Below, piece by piece: positions 16,667 through 26,900 of a stretch of 64,000 nucleotides of DNA. Under the pieces are notes generated by a model. It made no database searches and had not been told where the DNA came from. It saw nothing but the letters and a program-made list of their open reading frames with translations. The position numbers and the translations under genes were made by a program. The stretch is from Candidatus Accumulibacter cognatus (GTDB taxonomy: Bacteria > Pseudomonadota > Gammaproteobacteria > Burkholderiales > Rhodocyclaceae). The stretch is taken from assembly GCA_013414765.1 (NCBI GenBank), contig CP058708.1, positions 3,405,553 to 3,469,552 on the forward strand. The letters are read 5' to 3'. The stretch's first letter is position 1. Every line of letters begins with the position of its first letter.

Positions 16667-17865
16667 GGCCCCTCCCTGTGGATCAGGGCCGCGACTACAC
16701 CGGGTTGCACCTGAAACGACAGCCGCGCACCGAAGTGCTTTTTGGCAATGGCGATGCCCGCGCCAAATCGCTGTACATACCCCAGTGCCCGCAGCGCCTC
16801 GGCCAGATTGGGATTGCGGTAATCCGTGACGCCGGGCTGGCCGAAGTTCTCTACCGTCACGCTGCCAAACGGTCCGCCGGGGTTGTGGATTTCGATGCGG
16901 TCATCGAACCAGTACACCCGCACCGGCGCATTCGTCGCCTCGTAGCTGCGGTGCATGTAGGCGTTGCGCACCAGTTGCCGCAACGCAACGAGAGCATAGT
17001 CCTCGCCAACCGATTCCCTATCGACGCCAGCGAAATCTATTCGGCGGCGGTTATGGGCTTCGAGTTTTTCCTCCAGGCGGCGGATCTGGTCGGCCACTGT
17101 GCCGTGGATGACCTCTTCATCCTGTACCGGGTCGGTGAGGTCGGTTCCAGCAATGCGCAGGAACTGGGTGTAGGCGCCACCGATCCAGTCGGATGGTAAC
17201 TTGCCGCACACCAGCAGTCCCAGTACGGTGGGCACCGCTTCATTTTCGGCGGCGATCAGTTTGGTTGCGGCGAGCTTTTGCTCAAAACTGCGCTCATTGG
17301 CCAGCAGAAGATCGCGCGCCACGAGCGAGGGCAGATACTCCTGCTCGAAGCGCAGCCGGTCGATTTCCTCCAGCGTGGCACCCGAAACGGGCTGCACATC
17401 GAACGGTCGATCACGATGACGCCGCCGCTCGTTGAGGATGCGCTCGTCCTGGGCGCTGGCCAGTCCCCGGCGCGGTCCCCAGCGTATATGGATACGGCCC
17501 TTGTAGCGTACCGGAGGCGTGTCGCAAGGCCACACGGTGATAACGGCAAAGTCGGAACTGGCGAGACGACGTTTTTCCACCAGCAGCGTTGGCGGTGGTG
17601 CAATGTTGCCATCGGTCTTGATATCGGCCAATTGTCGTAACAGTTCATCTGTCACTGCAAAATCGGCGGCGGGTGTACCGTCATCCGTTGCGCCGATCAA
17701 AATGGCTCCTGGGCTGCCATGCCCGGCGAGGTCGTTGGCGAAGGCGCATACCGCCTCACGAACCTTGTCCGGCGCAGAGCCCTTGAAGGATTGCTTGCGC
17801 TCGACCCGGTCTGATTCCAGATCCCGCAACAAGGCCACAAGCTCGGCATCAATGAAAGCGGTCAT
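16663..17865 (-). CDS. AlbA_2/Schlafen-type ATP-binding protein (RecG-like group)
   Basis: A 400-residue protein with an N-terminal AlbA_2 (divergent AAA-4, Schlafen-like) domain: ESDRVERKQSF at about residue 17, FANDLAGHGSPGAILIGATD followed by DGTPAADFAV at about 43-75, and PPVRYKGRIHIRWGPRRG at about 120. A C-terminal GHKL-like region includes LRQLVRNAYMHRSYEATNAP and FDDRIEIHNPGGPFG (about 290-345). Proteins of this build are often annotated as putative transcriptional regulators or helicases; related Schlafen-type domains can be RNA nucleases. It is the first gene of a two-gene unit with the ParA-like ATPase. Its own role cannot be assigned from sequence. Confidence 0.82.
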   Translation of the reverse strand: MTAFIDAELVALLRDLESDRVERKQSFKGSAPDKVREAVCAFANDLAGHGSPGAILIGATDDGTPAADFAVTDELLRQLADIKTDGNIAPPPTLLVEKRRLASSDFAVITVWPCDTPPVRYKGRIHIRWGPRRGLASAQDERILNERRRHRDRPFDVQPVSGATLEEIDRLRFEQEYLPSLVARDLLLANERSFEQKLAATKLIAAENEAVPTVLGLLVCGKLPSDWIGGAYTQFLRIAGTDLTDPVQDEEVIHGTVADQIRRLEEKLEAHNRRRIDFAGVDRESVGEDYALVALRQLVRNAYMHRSYEATNAPVRVYWFDDRIEIHNPGGPFGSVTVENFGQPGVTDYRNPNLAEALRALGYVQRFGAGIAIAKKHFGARLSFQVQPGVVAALIHREGP

Positions 17866-18228
17866 CAGTCGTACTCCTCAAACAGCGAGCCTTGGGTCGG
17901 CTTGACCGCCTGGCTTGCCGCTCACGCGTTGTAGATCGACACGGCGCGCGAGGCCGTTTTGCGGCTGGCCTGATCCGAGCCGTTCCTGTGCAGCCATGCG
18001 AGCAGGGGTTTGGGCGCCACATGCGGCTTGAAGTGAGGAGGTTCCCTCGGTTTTTCGTCTGCCAAAGGGCAAGCTTCATGTTACCAGTTTTTCCTGATGC
18101 TGCTCTTTGATCCCGTTCTCCAGGAACCGAATCGGCGATCTTCGTGGTCATCGGCGCCTCAAGAAATCGCCGATCTTCTCAGGGATGTTGCACTAACATG
18201 AGGGCCTGTCCATTACAGAGATGGCAGC
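17866..18228. other. Intergenic region with an eroded reading frame and a hairpin
   Basis: Between the divergent AlbA_2 and druH genes. On the minus strand a short open stretch (about 17930-18075) reads DEKPREPPHFKPHVAPKPLL and onward to AVSIYNA and looks protein-like. It lacks a clear start and ends at a stop, and a second short open stretch ending SLFEEYD follows it. It may be a relic that I cannot identify. Near druH, ATCGGCGAT (18131-18139) and ATCGCCGAT (18166-18174) form a perfect 9-bp inverted repeat with a 26-base loop, 54 bases before the druH start; it could be a regulatory site for the Druantia operon. Confidence 0.4.
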
Positions 18229-21200
18229 ATGGCCAATCAACATTTCACGCAATTTCTGCACTGGAAACGCGAGCTACTTCAGCGACACGAACTTGACCAT
18301 CCGGATGCGCGCCCTCTCTATCGCTATCGTCTGACACAGAGCGAATTCGCAGCTCTGGAGAACTTGCTCAAGACCAGGCTGGAGAGGCTTTCCACGAGAC
18401 ATGGCCTTGATGTCGTAGCCTCCCGATTGAGCGGTTTTCCCTCCCTATTCGTTCTTTACGCGGCCGAATGGTGGCGGCGTCGATACGCTGGTGGCCCTTG
18501 GTCGTGGGAGCCCATTCTTCGAGGGATTGGGGCAAATCCAGACGAATGGAATCAGGCTCAGCGCAGCGAATGCGTGACCCGCGGTCTGCAAGACTGGCGC
18601 CTGAGTCCTCGTGCAGACGGAGGATTGCGTTACCTTGGCAGTGTCGCGGTTCAAGGCGGACTGCCTCTGCGATTACTGGTGGAGGCGCGCGGCGGCATCG
18701 GCCAGGTATTGGGTCGGGTGTTACAACTCGCGGGTAGCCGCGCCACCCAGCCCGACCTGCTGACTTGGGTGGATAGCCTGCAAGGACTGTTGCCGCGCAC
18801 TTATCGGCAGTCCACCATCTTCGCTTTGTTGGCTGACGTTGCCTGGAGCATCCTTGATCTCAAGGAAAAAGCCCGATTGACGTCCGGCGCTAACGCCGTG
18901 CGGCAACTGGACCAGGCCATCCCCAATTGGCGTGACCGCTTTCCACTCCCCATCGACGATACCCAAGTGCGTGGGCTCATTGAGCAACTGGTGCGCGACG
19001 TCGCCGCGGTCCGAGTCGAGCGACAAACCATTTGCCTACCTGTGGCGCGCAGGATCGAGTCGGAAGCCAACCACGGTTGGATGCTGCAATCCCGACTTGA
19101 TCTGCCGGAAACCCTTGCCGCGGCGCCACTGGCCAGCCTGTTTGGCATTGCCCCCGAGGAGCTGCCGCGCATGGCTGAACTGACATTGACGGTGGCCGGG
19201 CATGAACAGTCCACGGCCCTGCGCCGCCTCGCCGGTTCCGACAGCTATCGAGTGGAAAGAAGACCCTGGGGCGTTTCGGATCGCCTCGCTGGCGAAGAAC
19301 ATGTCCTGCGCCTGCGTGCGGCGAATGGGCGCTTATGGTCAGCCACGGCGGCCAAAGGCGATGCGTTTGAAGCCGATTTGCCCTGGATCTTCTCGGTGGA
19401 AGACGGCGTCTTTCTGCGTCAGGGCAGCGGCAGTGTCCCCGTGCGGGAAGCCTGGCTATTGCTGCCGGCGGGTTGGTCCGTAGACCCACAGGCCAACTCG
19501 GAAGCCACCGCACAAGGGCAGTGCCTCGACCGGAACGTGTGGCGCATCCGTGGGCAAGTCCATGCCCAGAAAACCAGTGAATTCAGTTACCGGATACGCA
19601 CCGGCCAGGCGAACGCTGGTGAGGACATTCTTGTGTGGCAGGGGGAACGCTACTGGCTCGACTTTCAGATCCCCAGCGTCGCTTTCAAAGGCAGGCCGAA
19701 GCTTGTCGAGGCCGGCGAGAGCGGCGCCAGGCATCCGGTAAACGGCGAACCGCAGTTCAGCGCACAAGTCGGCCCGGTCACCACCAGGTATCCAGCAACC
19801 GGCACTATCCAGCACAGCAGCCGCCTGCTGCTCCTGCCACAAGGAGCCACGCTGACGCTTGATTGCTGCGATTCCCGTTCGGGAACGATACGGCTGGAAA
19901 ACTGGCAGGCGATGCACGCCAGAGTGCTGGCCCCGGATGTGCACGCAGATCTGCGACGGAATAGCCAGGCTGTTTTGCTTCACCTCGCAATGCGTCCCGG
20001 CGCTCGCACGCCGGAGAAGGTGGACATCGAAGTCACTTGGCCACAGGCTACGGCAAAGCTCCGCGTACCGTTCCCGGCCAAGGGCGTGCGCGCCTTCGAT
20101 GGCGATGGCAGGGAACTCAAACCCAATGACCTGCTTGCCGCCCACCGACTGACGGGAGTGCGCTTGCATGTCTTGGCCGGCGATCACAACATCGGGTTGG
20201 ATTTCTCCCTCGGCAAATACAAGCGAGTGCACAAGCTGCGCCCTGCTCCTGGCGCCCTCAGCCTGGAAATCCGCTTGCAGGACTACGCCACCGACATCCA
20301 GCACCTGCTTTCCAGCGACGACAAACCAGACGCCCAGGTGAGAGTCACGGTGCGACCCAGTGGCGCTACCAGTTTTCCGCTATGTTTGGCGCGTTATGCC
20401 GCCAAACTGGACAAGAACGATACGGAGATCAGCCTCGACAACGTGGCCGTCCTTTCGCCGGAGGCGATCAGCCATCTCCCGGTGATGGCGTTGCGGCTGG
20501 AGCGGCCCGGTGATGAAGCCATCCGCCTGGAGCCGCAAACCTCGCAAGGGGTGGCTACCGGGGTATGGGAATTCGCCCCGGCTACGCGCGAGCCGGGTTC
20601 CTGGCTGATCTACCCAGGTGAAGAAGCGGCATTGCCGTTTCGCCCGACGCTTTGGACAGTGAAAGGCGAGATTCATACGGACAGTCCGCTCGCCCGTGCC
20701 ATCGGCTCGGCTGACCAAGCCGCAAGGGAAGCGGCGCTGGACCAAGCAATCCAGGTGATGGCCAGCAATTTCTTGGCGCCCTGTTGGCTGGAACTGGATC
20801 GTCTGGCGGTGCAGATCGGCCATTTGCCTCTCACCACTCTCGATTTCTGGCGCCGGCTGGCACGCAGCCCCCAAGGCATGGCGGCCTTGGCGTTGCGTTT
20901 TGCCAGCCTGCCGGCGGGCTTTCTGGATCGCGTTGACCAAGAATTGCCGTTTGCCTGGGAAACCGTGCCGGCATCCGCCTGGAGACAGGCGATGGGATAC
21001 CTGGACAGGCAATGCCAGGAATCCTTCGGTGATGTGGCCGGCGCCGCCGTGTTCGCAATCCATCTTGACGCCCGAATCAAGGACTTGTCGGCGAGTCATG
21101 GTGCCTTGGCCTACCTCCTCGGCATTGCCAGCGCCCCGTTTTTGCCGTCCGCGCGCCAGCAAGCCCGCGTCCTCGCCCATACAGGAAAGCAGTGCGCGCA

Positions 21201-21543
21201 GCAACTATTCGCTGGCGCTGACAGCCTCTCCATGAAACTGCGCCAAAGGCATGCCAATGAGCAATGGCCAGTGGATTTCAACCCGATCCTTAACGGCGCG
21301 CGCCGCCAAGCCAATGTGGCTCGGATGCTCCATCCCGATGCGCTTGGCTACCAAGACGGCGCCATCAACCTGCCGTTGTTGCTTGCCGTCCAGGCCGCCA
21401 CCAATCAAACCAGCGACTGGTTCGCTCATCCCGAGAATATCCACGTGTTACGCACCCACCGTTCGTTTGACCCGGAATGGTTCGACGAAGCCTACAACCT
21501 GACCATCGCCCGCTGCCTGGCCGACGGCCTGTTTACTGTTTGA
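18229..21543 (+). CDS. druH: Druantia type III component DruH
   Basis: A large protein of 1104 residues without a motif I can name. It starts MANQHFTQFLHWKRELLQRH and ends with a helical part holding LLAVQAATNQTSDWFAHPEN. The assignment rests on context: it lies seven bases upstream of a gene for a roughly 2070-residue DEAH helicase with a DUF1998-type C-terminal part, which is the two-gene layout of type III Druantia (druH-druE), and its length fits DruH. In that anti-phage system DruH is essential but its activity is not known. There is only a weak ribosome binding site (agagatgg) before the ATG at 18229. The frame is intact. Confidence 0.75.
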   Translation: MANQHFTQFLHWKRELLQRHELDHPDARPLYRYRLTQSEFAALENLLKTRLERLSTRHGLDVVASRLSGFPSLFVLYAAEWWRRRYAGGPWSWEPILRGIGANPDEWNQAQRSECVTRGLQDWRLSPRADGGLRYLGSVAVQGGLPLRLLVEARGGIGQVLGRVLQLAGSRATQPDLLTWVDSLQGLLPRTYRQSTIFALLADVAWSILDLKEKARLTSGANAVRQLDQAIPNWRDRFPLPIDDTQVRGLIEQLVRDVAAVRVERQTICLPVARRIESEANHGWMLQSRLDLPETLAAAPLASLFGIAPEELPRMAELTLTVAGHEQSTALRRLAGSDSYRVERRPWGVSDRLAGEEHVLRLRAANGRLWSATAAKGDAFEADLPWIFSVEDGVFLRQGSGSVPVREAWLLLPAGWSVDPQANSEATAQGQCLDRNVWRIRGQVHAQKTSEFSYRIRTGQANAGEDILVWQGERYWLDFQIPSVAFKGRPKLVEAGESGARHPVNGEPQFSAQVGPVTTRYPATGTIQHSSRLLLLPQGATLTLDCCDSRSGTIRLENWQAMHARVLAPDVHADLRRNSQAVLLHLAMRPGARTPEKVDIEVTWPQATAKLRVPFPAKGVRAFDGDGRELKPNDLLAAHRLTGVRLHVLAGDHNIGLDFSLGKYKRVHKLRPAPGALSLEIRLQDYATDIQHLLSSDDKPDAQVRVTVRPSGATSFPLCLARYAAKLDKNDTEISLDNVAVLSPEAISHLPVMALRLERPGDEAIRLEPQTSQGVATGVWEFAPATREPGSWLIYPGEEAALPFRPTLWTVKGEIHTDSPLARAIGSADQAAREAALDQAIQVMASNFLAPCWLELDRLAVQIGHLPLTTLDFWRRLARSPQGMAALALRFASLPAGFLDRVDQELPFAWETVPASAWRQAMGYLDRQCQESFGDVAGAAVFAIHLDARIKDLSASHGALAYLLGIASAPFLPSARQQARVLAHTGKQCAQQLFAGADSLSMKLRQRHANEQWPVDFNPILNGARRQANVARMLHPDALGYQDGAINLPLLLAVQAATNQTSDWFAHPENIHVLRTHRSFDPEWFDEAYNLTIARCLADGLFTV

Positions 21544-21550
21544 GGACGCC

Positions 21551-23974
21551 ATGAGCCTGACTTATTTCTCCGAGCTGCTTCCCGTCCTGGCTGAGCGCGC
21601 CAAACTGGCCGCGATCAGCCGCCTGGGTTTCGCCAACGTGCCGCTGCGCCGCCATCTCGCCGAGGTATTCGACCGGCCTTATGGCGAACGGGGCGCCTTT
21701 CTCGCCGATCCTGCCTTCGAAGCGGTGTTTGGCTGGCAGGCGGCGGAACCACGCATGGGCAATCTGGCTGGTTCCTTGCTGACAGAAAGACTTGTCCAGG
21801 CGATGGATAAAGTACAGGGTGATTTGCGGGAGGATTACCGCTTCCCCCACGACCGGCAGCCCTATCTGCATCAATTGCAAGCCTGGCGAGTGCTCGCACA
21901 GGACACGCCGCAATCCCTGGTAGTGGCTAGCGGTACGGGTTCCGGCAAGACCGAGTGCTTCATGGTGCCCATCCTTGACCGGTTGGTGCGCCAGAACACC
22001 GACTTGCGAGGCCCGCTGATCGGGGTGCGCGCCTTGTTCCTGTACCCGCTCAACGCCCTCATCAACAGCCAACGTGAGCGGTTGCGCGCCTGGACCCAGT
22101 CCTTCGGCGGCGACCTGCGTTTCTGCCTGTACAACGGCAACACCCCGGAAACCCTGCCCGCACGGGAAAGGCGCGAACACCCCAACGAAGTCCTCGACCG
22201 CGAGACCCTGCGCACCTCGCCTCCGCCCATCCTGGTGACCAACGCCACCATGCTGGAATACATGCTGGTGCGCACGGCAGACAAACCCATCCTCGATCAC
22301 TCCCAGGGCAAGCTGGAATGGGTGGTGCTGGACGAGGCGCATACCTATGTCGGCTCGCAGGCGGCGGAAGCGGCTCTGTTGATCCGCCGGGTGCTGTTCG
22401 CCTTTGACGTTACGCCCGAACAGGTACGTTTCGTCGCCACCTCCGCCACCATCGGCGATTCCGGAGGCGAAGCCGGGCAGAAACTCAAGCGCTTTCTCAC
22501 CGATGTAGCGGGTGTGGGCCTGGATCGGGTGCATCTCGTGGCCGGGCGGCGACTGGTGCCCGATCTCGAGGGTGTTCCGGTGAAAGAAGGTCCTCCCCTG
22601 GCGGAACTCGCCGCGATCGACGCCGAACAGGAACGTTCCGCCGCCCGCCATGAGGCCTTGGTGCGCGACGCTACCGCACGTCGTCTGCGCGATCTCCTAG
22701 TAGGCGACCCGACGGCCAACAAGCCACCTGTGGCGAAACTCTCCGAGGTCTGTCGGATGCTGTTTCCGAATCATCTCGCGCCTGTACGCGGGCAACAGCA
22801 GGAGGCCCTGCGTTGGCTCGATCTACTGTCCGGCACACGATCCGGAAATGGCCAAGCTTTCCTCCCCCTACGCGCTCATCTTTTCCATCAAACGCTGTCC
22901 GGCCTGTGGGCCTGCGCCGACCCGGCTTGTACGAATAAAACCTGTCCAGCACTGAAAGATCCGGCTTGGCCCTATGGTCAGGCTTATTTCCAGCCGCGCA
23001 AACACTGTGACTGCGGCAGCCCTGCTTACGAAGTGGTGACTTGCGGCGATTGCGGTACGGTGTATCTGCTGGCGGGAGATCACAAAGGGCAGCTCGTGCA
23101 TTACCAGCCACAAGCGGCGCTGGATGAATTTGAACTGGAAATTGAGCCGGGCGAAGCCAATGAGGAGGCCGATGAGGAGGACACCCAGGGCAGTCAATAC
23201 AAGGTGCTGATCGTCAATCGGCCTCTGGAAAAGGCGGGGCCGATAGACATCGAACGGCAAAGCCGGCGGATTGTGGAGCATTCGGAAAACACCCTACGTG
23301 TGCTCGCCAGAGAGGACGAGGGCGATGGCCTGTTCTGCCCGGTTTGCCGCGGCCATGATGGCTACAAACAGCCCTTGTTCCAGTTCAGCCGGCTGGGCGC
23401 GCCCTTCCTGCTGGGAAGCATCCTGCCCACGCTGCTGGAATACTCGCCGGATGGCGACAAACCCGCCGACCATCCTTATCGGGGCAGGCGTCTGCTCACT
23501 TTTAACGACAGCCGCCAGGGTACTGCCCGTATGGCGGCCAAACTGCAACAGGATTCGGAACGCAACCGGGTGCGCGGGCTGGTGTATCACCTGGCCCTGC
23601 AATATGGGCAGAAGCGGGCCAGTCAGGAGACAGCAAGCTTACGCAACGAAATCAAGACCCTGGCACCCATTGCCGCGACTACCCCCAACCCTGCGCTCGA
23701 CGATCTCATTGCCGGGAACCCAAACGGCTTGCTGAGCTTACCCGCCCCGTCCCCATACCGTTCAACGACCTGGCCCAGTACCTGGCCAACCAGGGGAGAG
23801 ATTTCGATCTCATGCTGGCGCATTACCAACGCCAAGCACACGGGGTCTTCAACGAGGCCAGTGGTCCTATCGAACTGGCGCGCATGTTCCTGGTACGGGA
23901 ATTCGGTCGACGACCGAAGCGGCTCAACAACCTGGAAAGCATGGGGCTGGTCGCGGTGCACTATCCGGCACTAG
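21551..23974 (+). CDS. druE: Druantia helicase DruE, N-terminal part (frame-shifted)
   Basis: N-terminal half of a superfamily 2 helicase: Walker A in VVASGTGSGKTECFMVPILD (GTGSGKT at residues 128-134), motif Ia FLYPLNALINSQRERL, DEAH box VVLDEAHTYVGSQ (261-264), and SAT motif FVATSATIG. Cysteine pairs consistent with zinc ribbons follow (HCDCGSPAYEVVTCGDCG and CPVCRGHDGY). Authentic sequence appears to end near base 23718; the last 84 or so residues, after LDDLIAGN, are out-of-frame translation up to the stop at 23974. The true continuation is in the -1 frame and runs to 27765, giving about 2070 residues in total, as expected for DruE. It starts seven bases after druH with a GGA ribosome binding site. 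Unless the shift is corrected, this half lacks helicase motifs V-VI. Confidence 0.85.
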   Translation: MSLTYFSELLPVLAERAKLAAISRLGFANVPLRRHLAEVFDRPYGERGAFLADPAFEAVFGWQAAEPRMGNLAGSLLTERLVQAMDKVQGDLREDYRFPHDRQPYLHQLQAWRVLAQDTPQSLVVASGTGSGKTECFMVPILDRLVRQNTDLRGPLIGVRALFLYPLNALINSQRERLRAWTQSFGGDLRFCLYNGNTPETLPARERREHPNEVLDRETLRTSPPPILVTNATMLEYMLVRTADKPILDHSQGKLEWVVLDEAHTYVGSQAAEAALLIRRVLFAFDVTPEQVRFVATSATIGDSGGEAGQKLKRFLTDVAGVGLDRVHLVAGRRLVPDLEGVPVKEGPPLAELAAIDAEQERSAARHEALVRDATARRLRDLLVGDPTANKPPVAKLSEVCRMLFPNHLAPVRGQQQEALRWLDLLSGTRSGNGQAFLPLRAHLFHQTLSGLWACADPACTNKTCPALKDPAWPYGQAYFQPRKHCDCGSPAYEVVTCGDCGTVYLLAGDHKGQLVHYQPQAALDEFELEIEPGEANEEADEEDTQGSQYKVLIVNRPLEKAGPIDIERQSRRIVEHSENTLRVLAREDEGDGLFCPVCRGHDGYKQPLFQFSRLGAPFLLGSILPTLLEYSPDGDKPADHPYRGRRLLTFNDSRQGTARMAAKLQQDSERNRVRGLVYHLALQYGQKRASQETASLRNEIKTLAPIAATTPNPALDDLIAGNPNGLLSLPAPSPYRSTTWPSTWPTRGEISISCWRITNAKHTGSSTRPVVLSNWRACSWYGNSVDDRSGSTTWKAWGWSRCTIRH
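23717..23727 (+). other. Probable -1 frameshift position within druE (C CCA AAC)
   Basis: Upstream frame: AAC CCA AAC GGC. Shifting back one base at the heptamer C-CCA-AAC (23719-23725) gives CCC AAA CGG CTT GCT GAG, i.e. PKRLAEL, joining smoothly to TRPVPIPFNDLAQYL of the downstream half. The heptamer has the X XXY YYZ form of -1 slippery sites. I see no strong downstream stem or upstream Shine-Dalgarno-like stimulator. A one-base deletion in the CCC/AAA runs, real or an assembly error, explains it equally well. Confidence 0.6.
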
Positions 23975-26900
23975 ATGCCATCCGCGCAGTCCCGCCAGCC
24001 GTCGACCAGGCGGCGGGTTTTGATCCCATCGCCTGGCGGGATTTTCTCAAGATCTGCCTGGATTTCTTCGTGCGCGCCGGCGGCTCCCTGGCCATTTCTC
24101 CTTCCTGGCGCAACTGGCTGGGCATGCCCTTTCCGCAAAGCCAATTGGTGCCGCGCGATCAGCGCGACATAGCGCGTAGTCAACGCTGCTGGCCCCGCGC
24201 CAGACAAAGCGGCCTGCGCGCTACCCTGGTGCGCCTGCTCGCCCAAGTGCTGAAAGCGGAAATCGCTACACCCCAAGGAGAGGACCGGGTCGATGCGGTG
24301 CTCGACGCCGCCTGGAACACGCTCATCAGCACAGGTCTCTTGCAACTGACCGGCGATGGCCGGGTGTTGCAGCCCGCCAGCCTGGCTTTTGCGCCGATGG
24401 ACCACGCCTGGATTTGCCCGGTCACCCGACGCTTTCTCGACACCACCTTGCGCGGCTGCACTCCCTACCTTCCCGAGCTGGCGACAGAGGCTACGAGCCT
24501 ATGCCAGCGGGTCGCTTTGCCCCTTTATGAACCCCCTTTCGCGGGAGTAAATAACGATCTGGAACGCATCCGCCTGGGTCGTGCCTGGCTGGCGAACCAT
24601 TCCGACATCGCCGGTCTTCGCGAGCAAGGCGTTTGGCCCGTGCTGAACGACCGCGTTATCGAACTGGCGCCTTATTTCACCGCCGCCGAGCATTCCGCGC
24701 AGCAGGATTCGAAAGTCCTGGACCGCTACGAAAAGGCGTTCAAAGGCGGCGACATCAATCTTCTGTCTTGTTCCACGACGATGGAGATGGGCATCGACAT
24801 CGGCGGCATCGCCAGCGTGGGGATGAACAACGTTCCACCGCATCCGGCCAATTACCTGCAACGGGCGGGGCGCGCCGGACGCCGCAAGGAGACCCGCTCG
24901 GTGGCCATGACCCTGTGCAAGTCGAATCCGCTCGACCAGGCGGTGTTCGCCAACACGCGCTGGCCGTTCGATACGTCCCTGCCCGCACCGCAGGTCAGCC
25001 TGGATAGCCGCATCCTCGTTCAACGCCATGTGCATTCCCTGCTGCTGGCGCGCTTTTTCGCCACCCATCTGGCGGGCAGCGGACAGGAACAAACCAAGCT
25101 TACCTGTGGCTCTTTCTTTCTGGGGGATGCCTCTCTGGCGGGTCGCTACGCGGATTGGTGCCGCGCCTATTCTGAATCGCGCGACCCCAACCTGGCGCGT
25201 GGCTTACGTCAACTTCTGCGCCACAGCCTCCTTGAGGGGGCGGACTTGCACCGGGTGATGGACACGGCGGCTCGGGAGATGGACGGACAGGCCGACGGCT
25301 GGCGTCTGGAGTGGCAACAACTAGAGCGGGAGGCCGCCGAGGTCCGCCATGCTGGAGAAAACTCACCGGTCTTCCGTGCCGTACGTTTGCACCAGGAGAG
25401 ACTGAGCGGAGAATACCTGCTGCGGGAACTGGCCACCCGCGGCTACCTGCCGGCCTATGGCTTCCCCACCCATATCGCTCCCTTCGACAACCTCACCCGA
25501 GGCCGACTGCGGCAACAGGCCGAGGCCCGCGAGGACAATCGCTATCGTCGCCGCGAACTAGCCAACCGCGATCTGATGACCGCGCTGCGGGAGTATGCGC
25601 CCGGCTCGGAAGTGGTGATGGATGGCTTGGTGTACCGCTCCGCCGGTGTCACCCTCAACTGGCACATCCCCGCCGACCAGCACGAAGCAAGGGAAGCCCA
25701 GAACATCCGCCATGCCTGGCGCTGTCGACAATGCGGCGCCAGCGGTTCCAGCCACAGTCGGGAGGCGGCGCGCCATTGCGATGCCTGCGACGCTGTCATC
25801 GCGGACGCGGACATCCGCGAGTTCCTGCAACCGGCGGGCTTTGCCGTTGATTTTTACAAGGAGCCGAGTAACGACATCACCACTCAGCACTTCGTGCCGG
25901 TGGAGCCGCCTTGGATCGACGCCCAAGGAAACTGGTTTTCCCTGGTCAACCAGGAACTTGGGCGCTTCCGTGTAACTTCTCGTGGCCATGTCTTCCACCA
26001 ATCACGGGGCATCCACGGCCAGGGCTATGTCGTGTGCCTGGAGTGTGGTCGCGCCGAACCGATGAAGCCGGACGGCAGCAAACCAGACGTATTCGACAAA
26101 CCCCACTACAAGTTGCGGCGCGCCAAGGATGAGGGAGGCGCCCATTGCCCAGGCAGTGATAGTGACTGGAAGGTCAAGCCTGGCCTCACGTTGGGACACG
26201 AAACCTGGACGGATATCTTCGAACTGCAACTGAAGACAGAAAACGGCATCTGGCTCAACGACGAAACGGTGGCTCTGACCCTGGCAGTGGCCTTGCGCGA
26301 TTCCCTGGCCGAATCCATCGGCGTTCAGGCGAGCGAATTGGGTTGTTCGACCAAACCCGCGCGCCACGGGAACGAGCCGGTACGTCAATCCATCCTGATC
26401 TTTGACCGCAACGCGGCGGGCTATGCCTCCAGCGCGGATCGCCACCTGGATTCACTTTTCCGGCTAGCCCGCCAGCACCTGGAATGTCCCGTGGACTGTG
26501 ACAGCGTCTGCCCGCATTGTGTACTCGACTTCGACCAGCGCTTCGCGGCGGACAATCTGGATCGGCACGTCGCGCTGGCTTTCCTCAGCGACGACTGGCT
26601 GAACCGCTTGCAGTTACCGCGGGAGCAAGCCTACTTCGGCCCGGCCTCTCGCGCCGAGTATCGACGCCTGCCGGCGGCTGTCTGGCGCGCGGTCAGCCGA
26701 CAAGGCGTGGCGGGTATACGGCTTTATGCGAGTGGTGACGCAAGTACCTGGGATGTCGGTCCGTCGACTCTGCGGGAGCTTGCTTATCGCCTGGCGGGGC
26801 AAGGAGCAAAGGTGGAGATCGTCCTGGCGGGTGTTCGTGTCGACACTCTGGACGAAACCGACTGTTACTTGCTAGCGAGCTTGGCCGACCATCCGAATGT

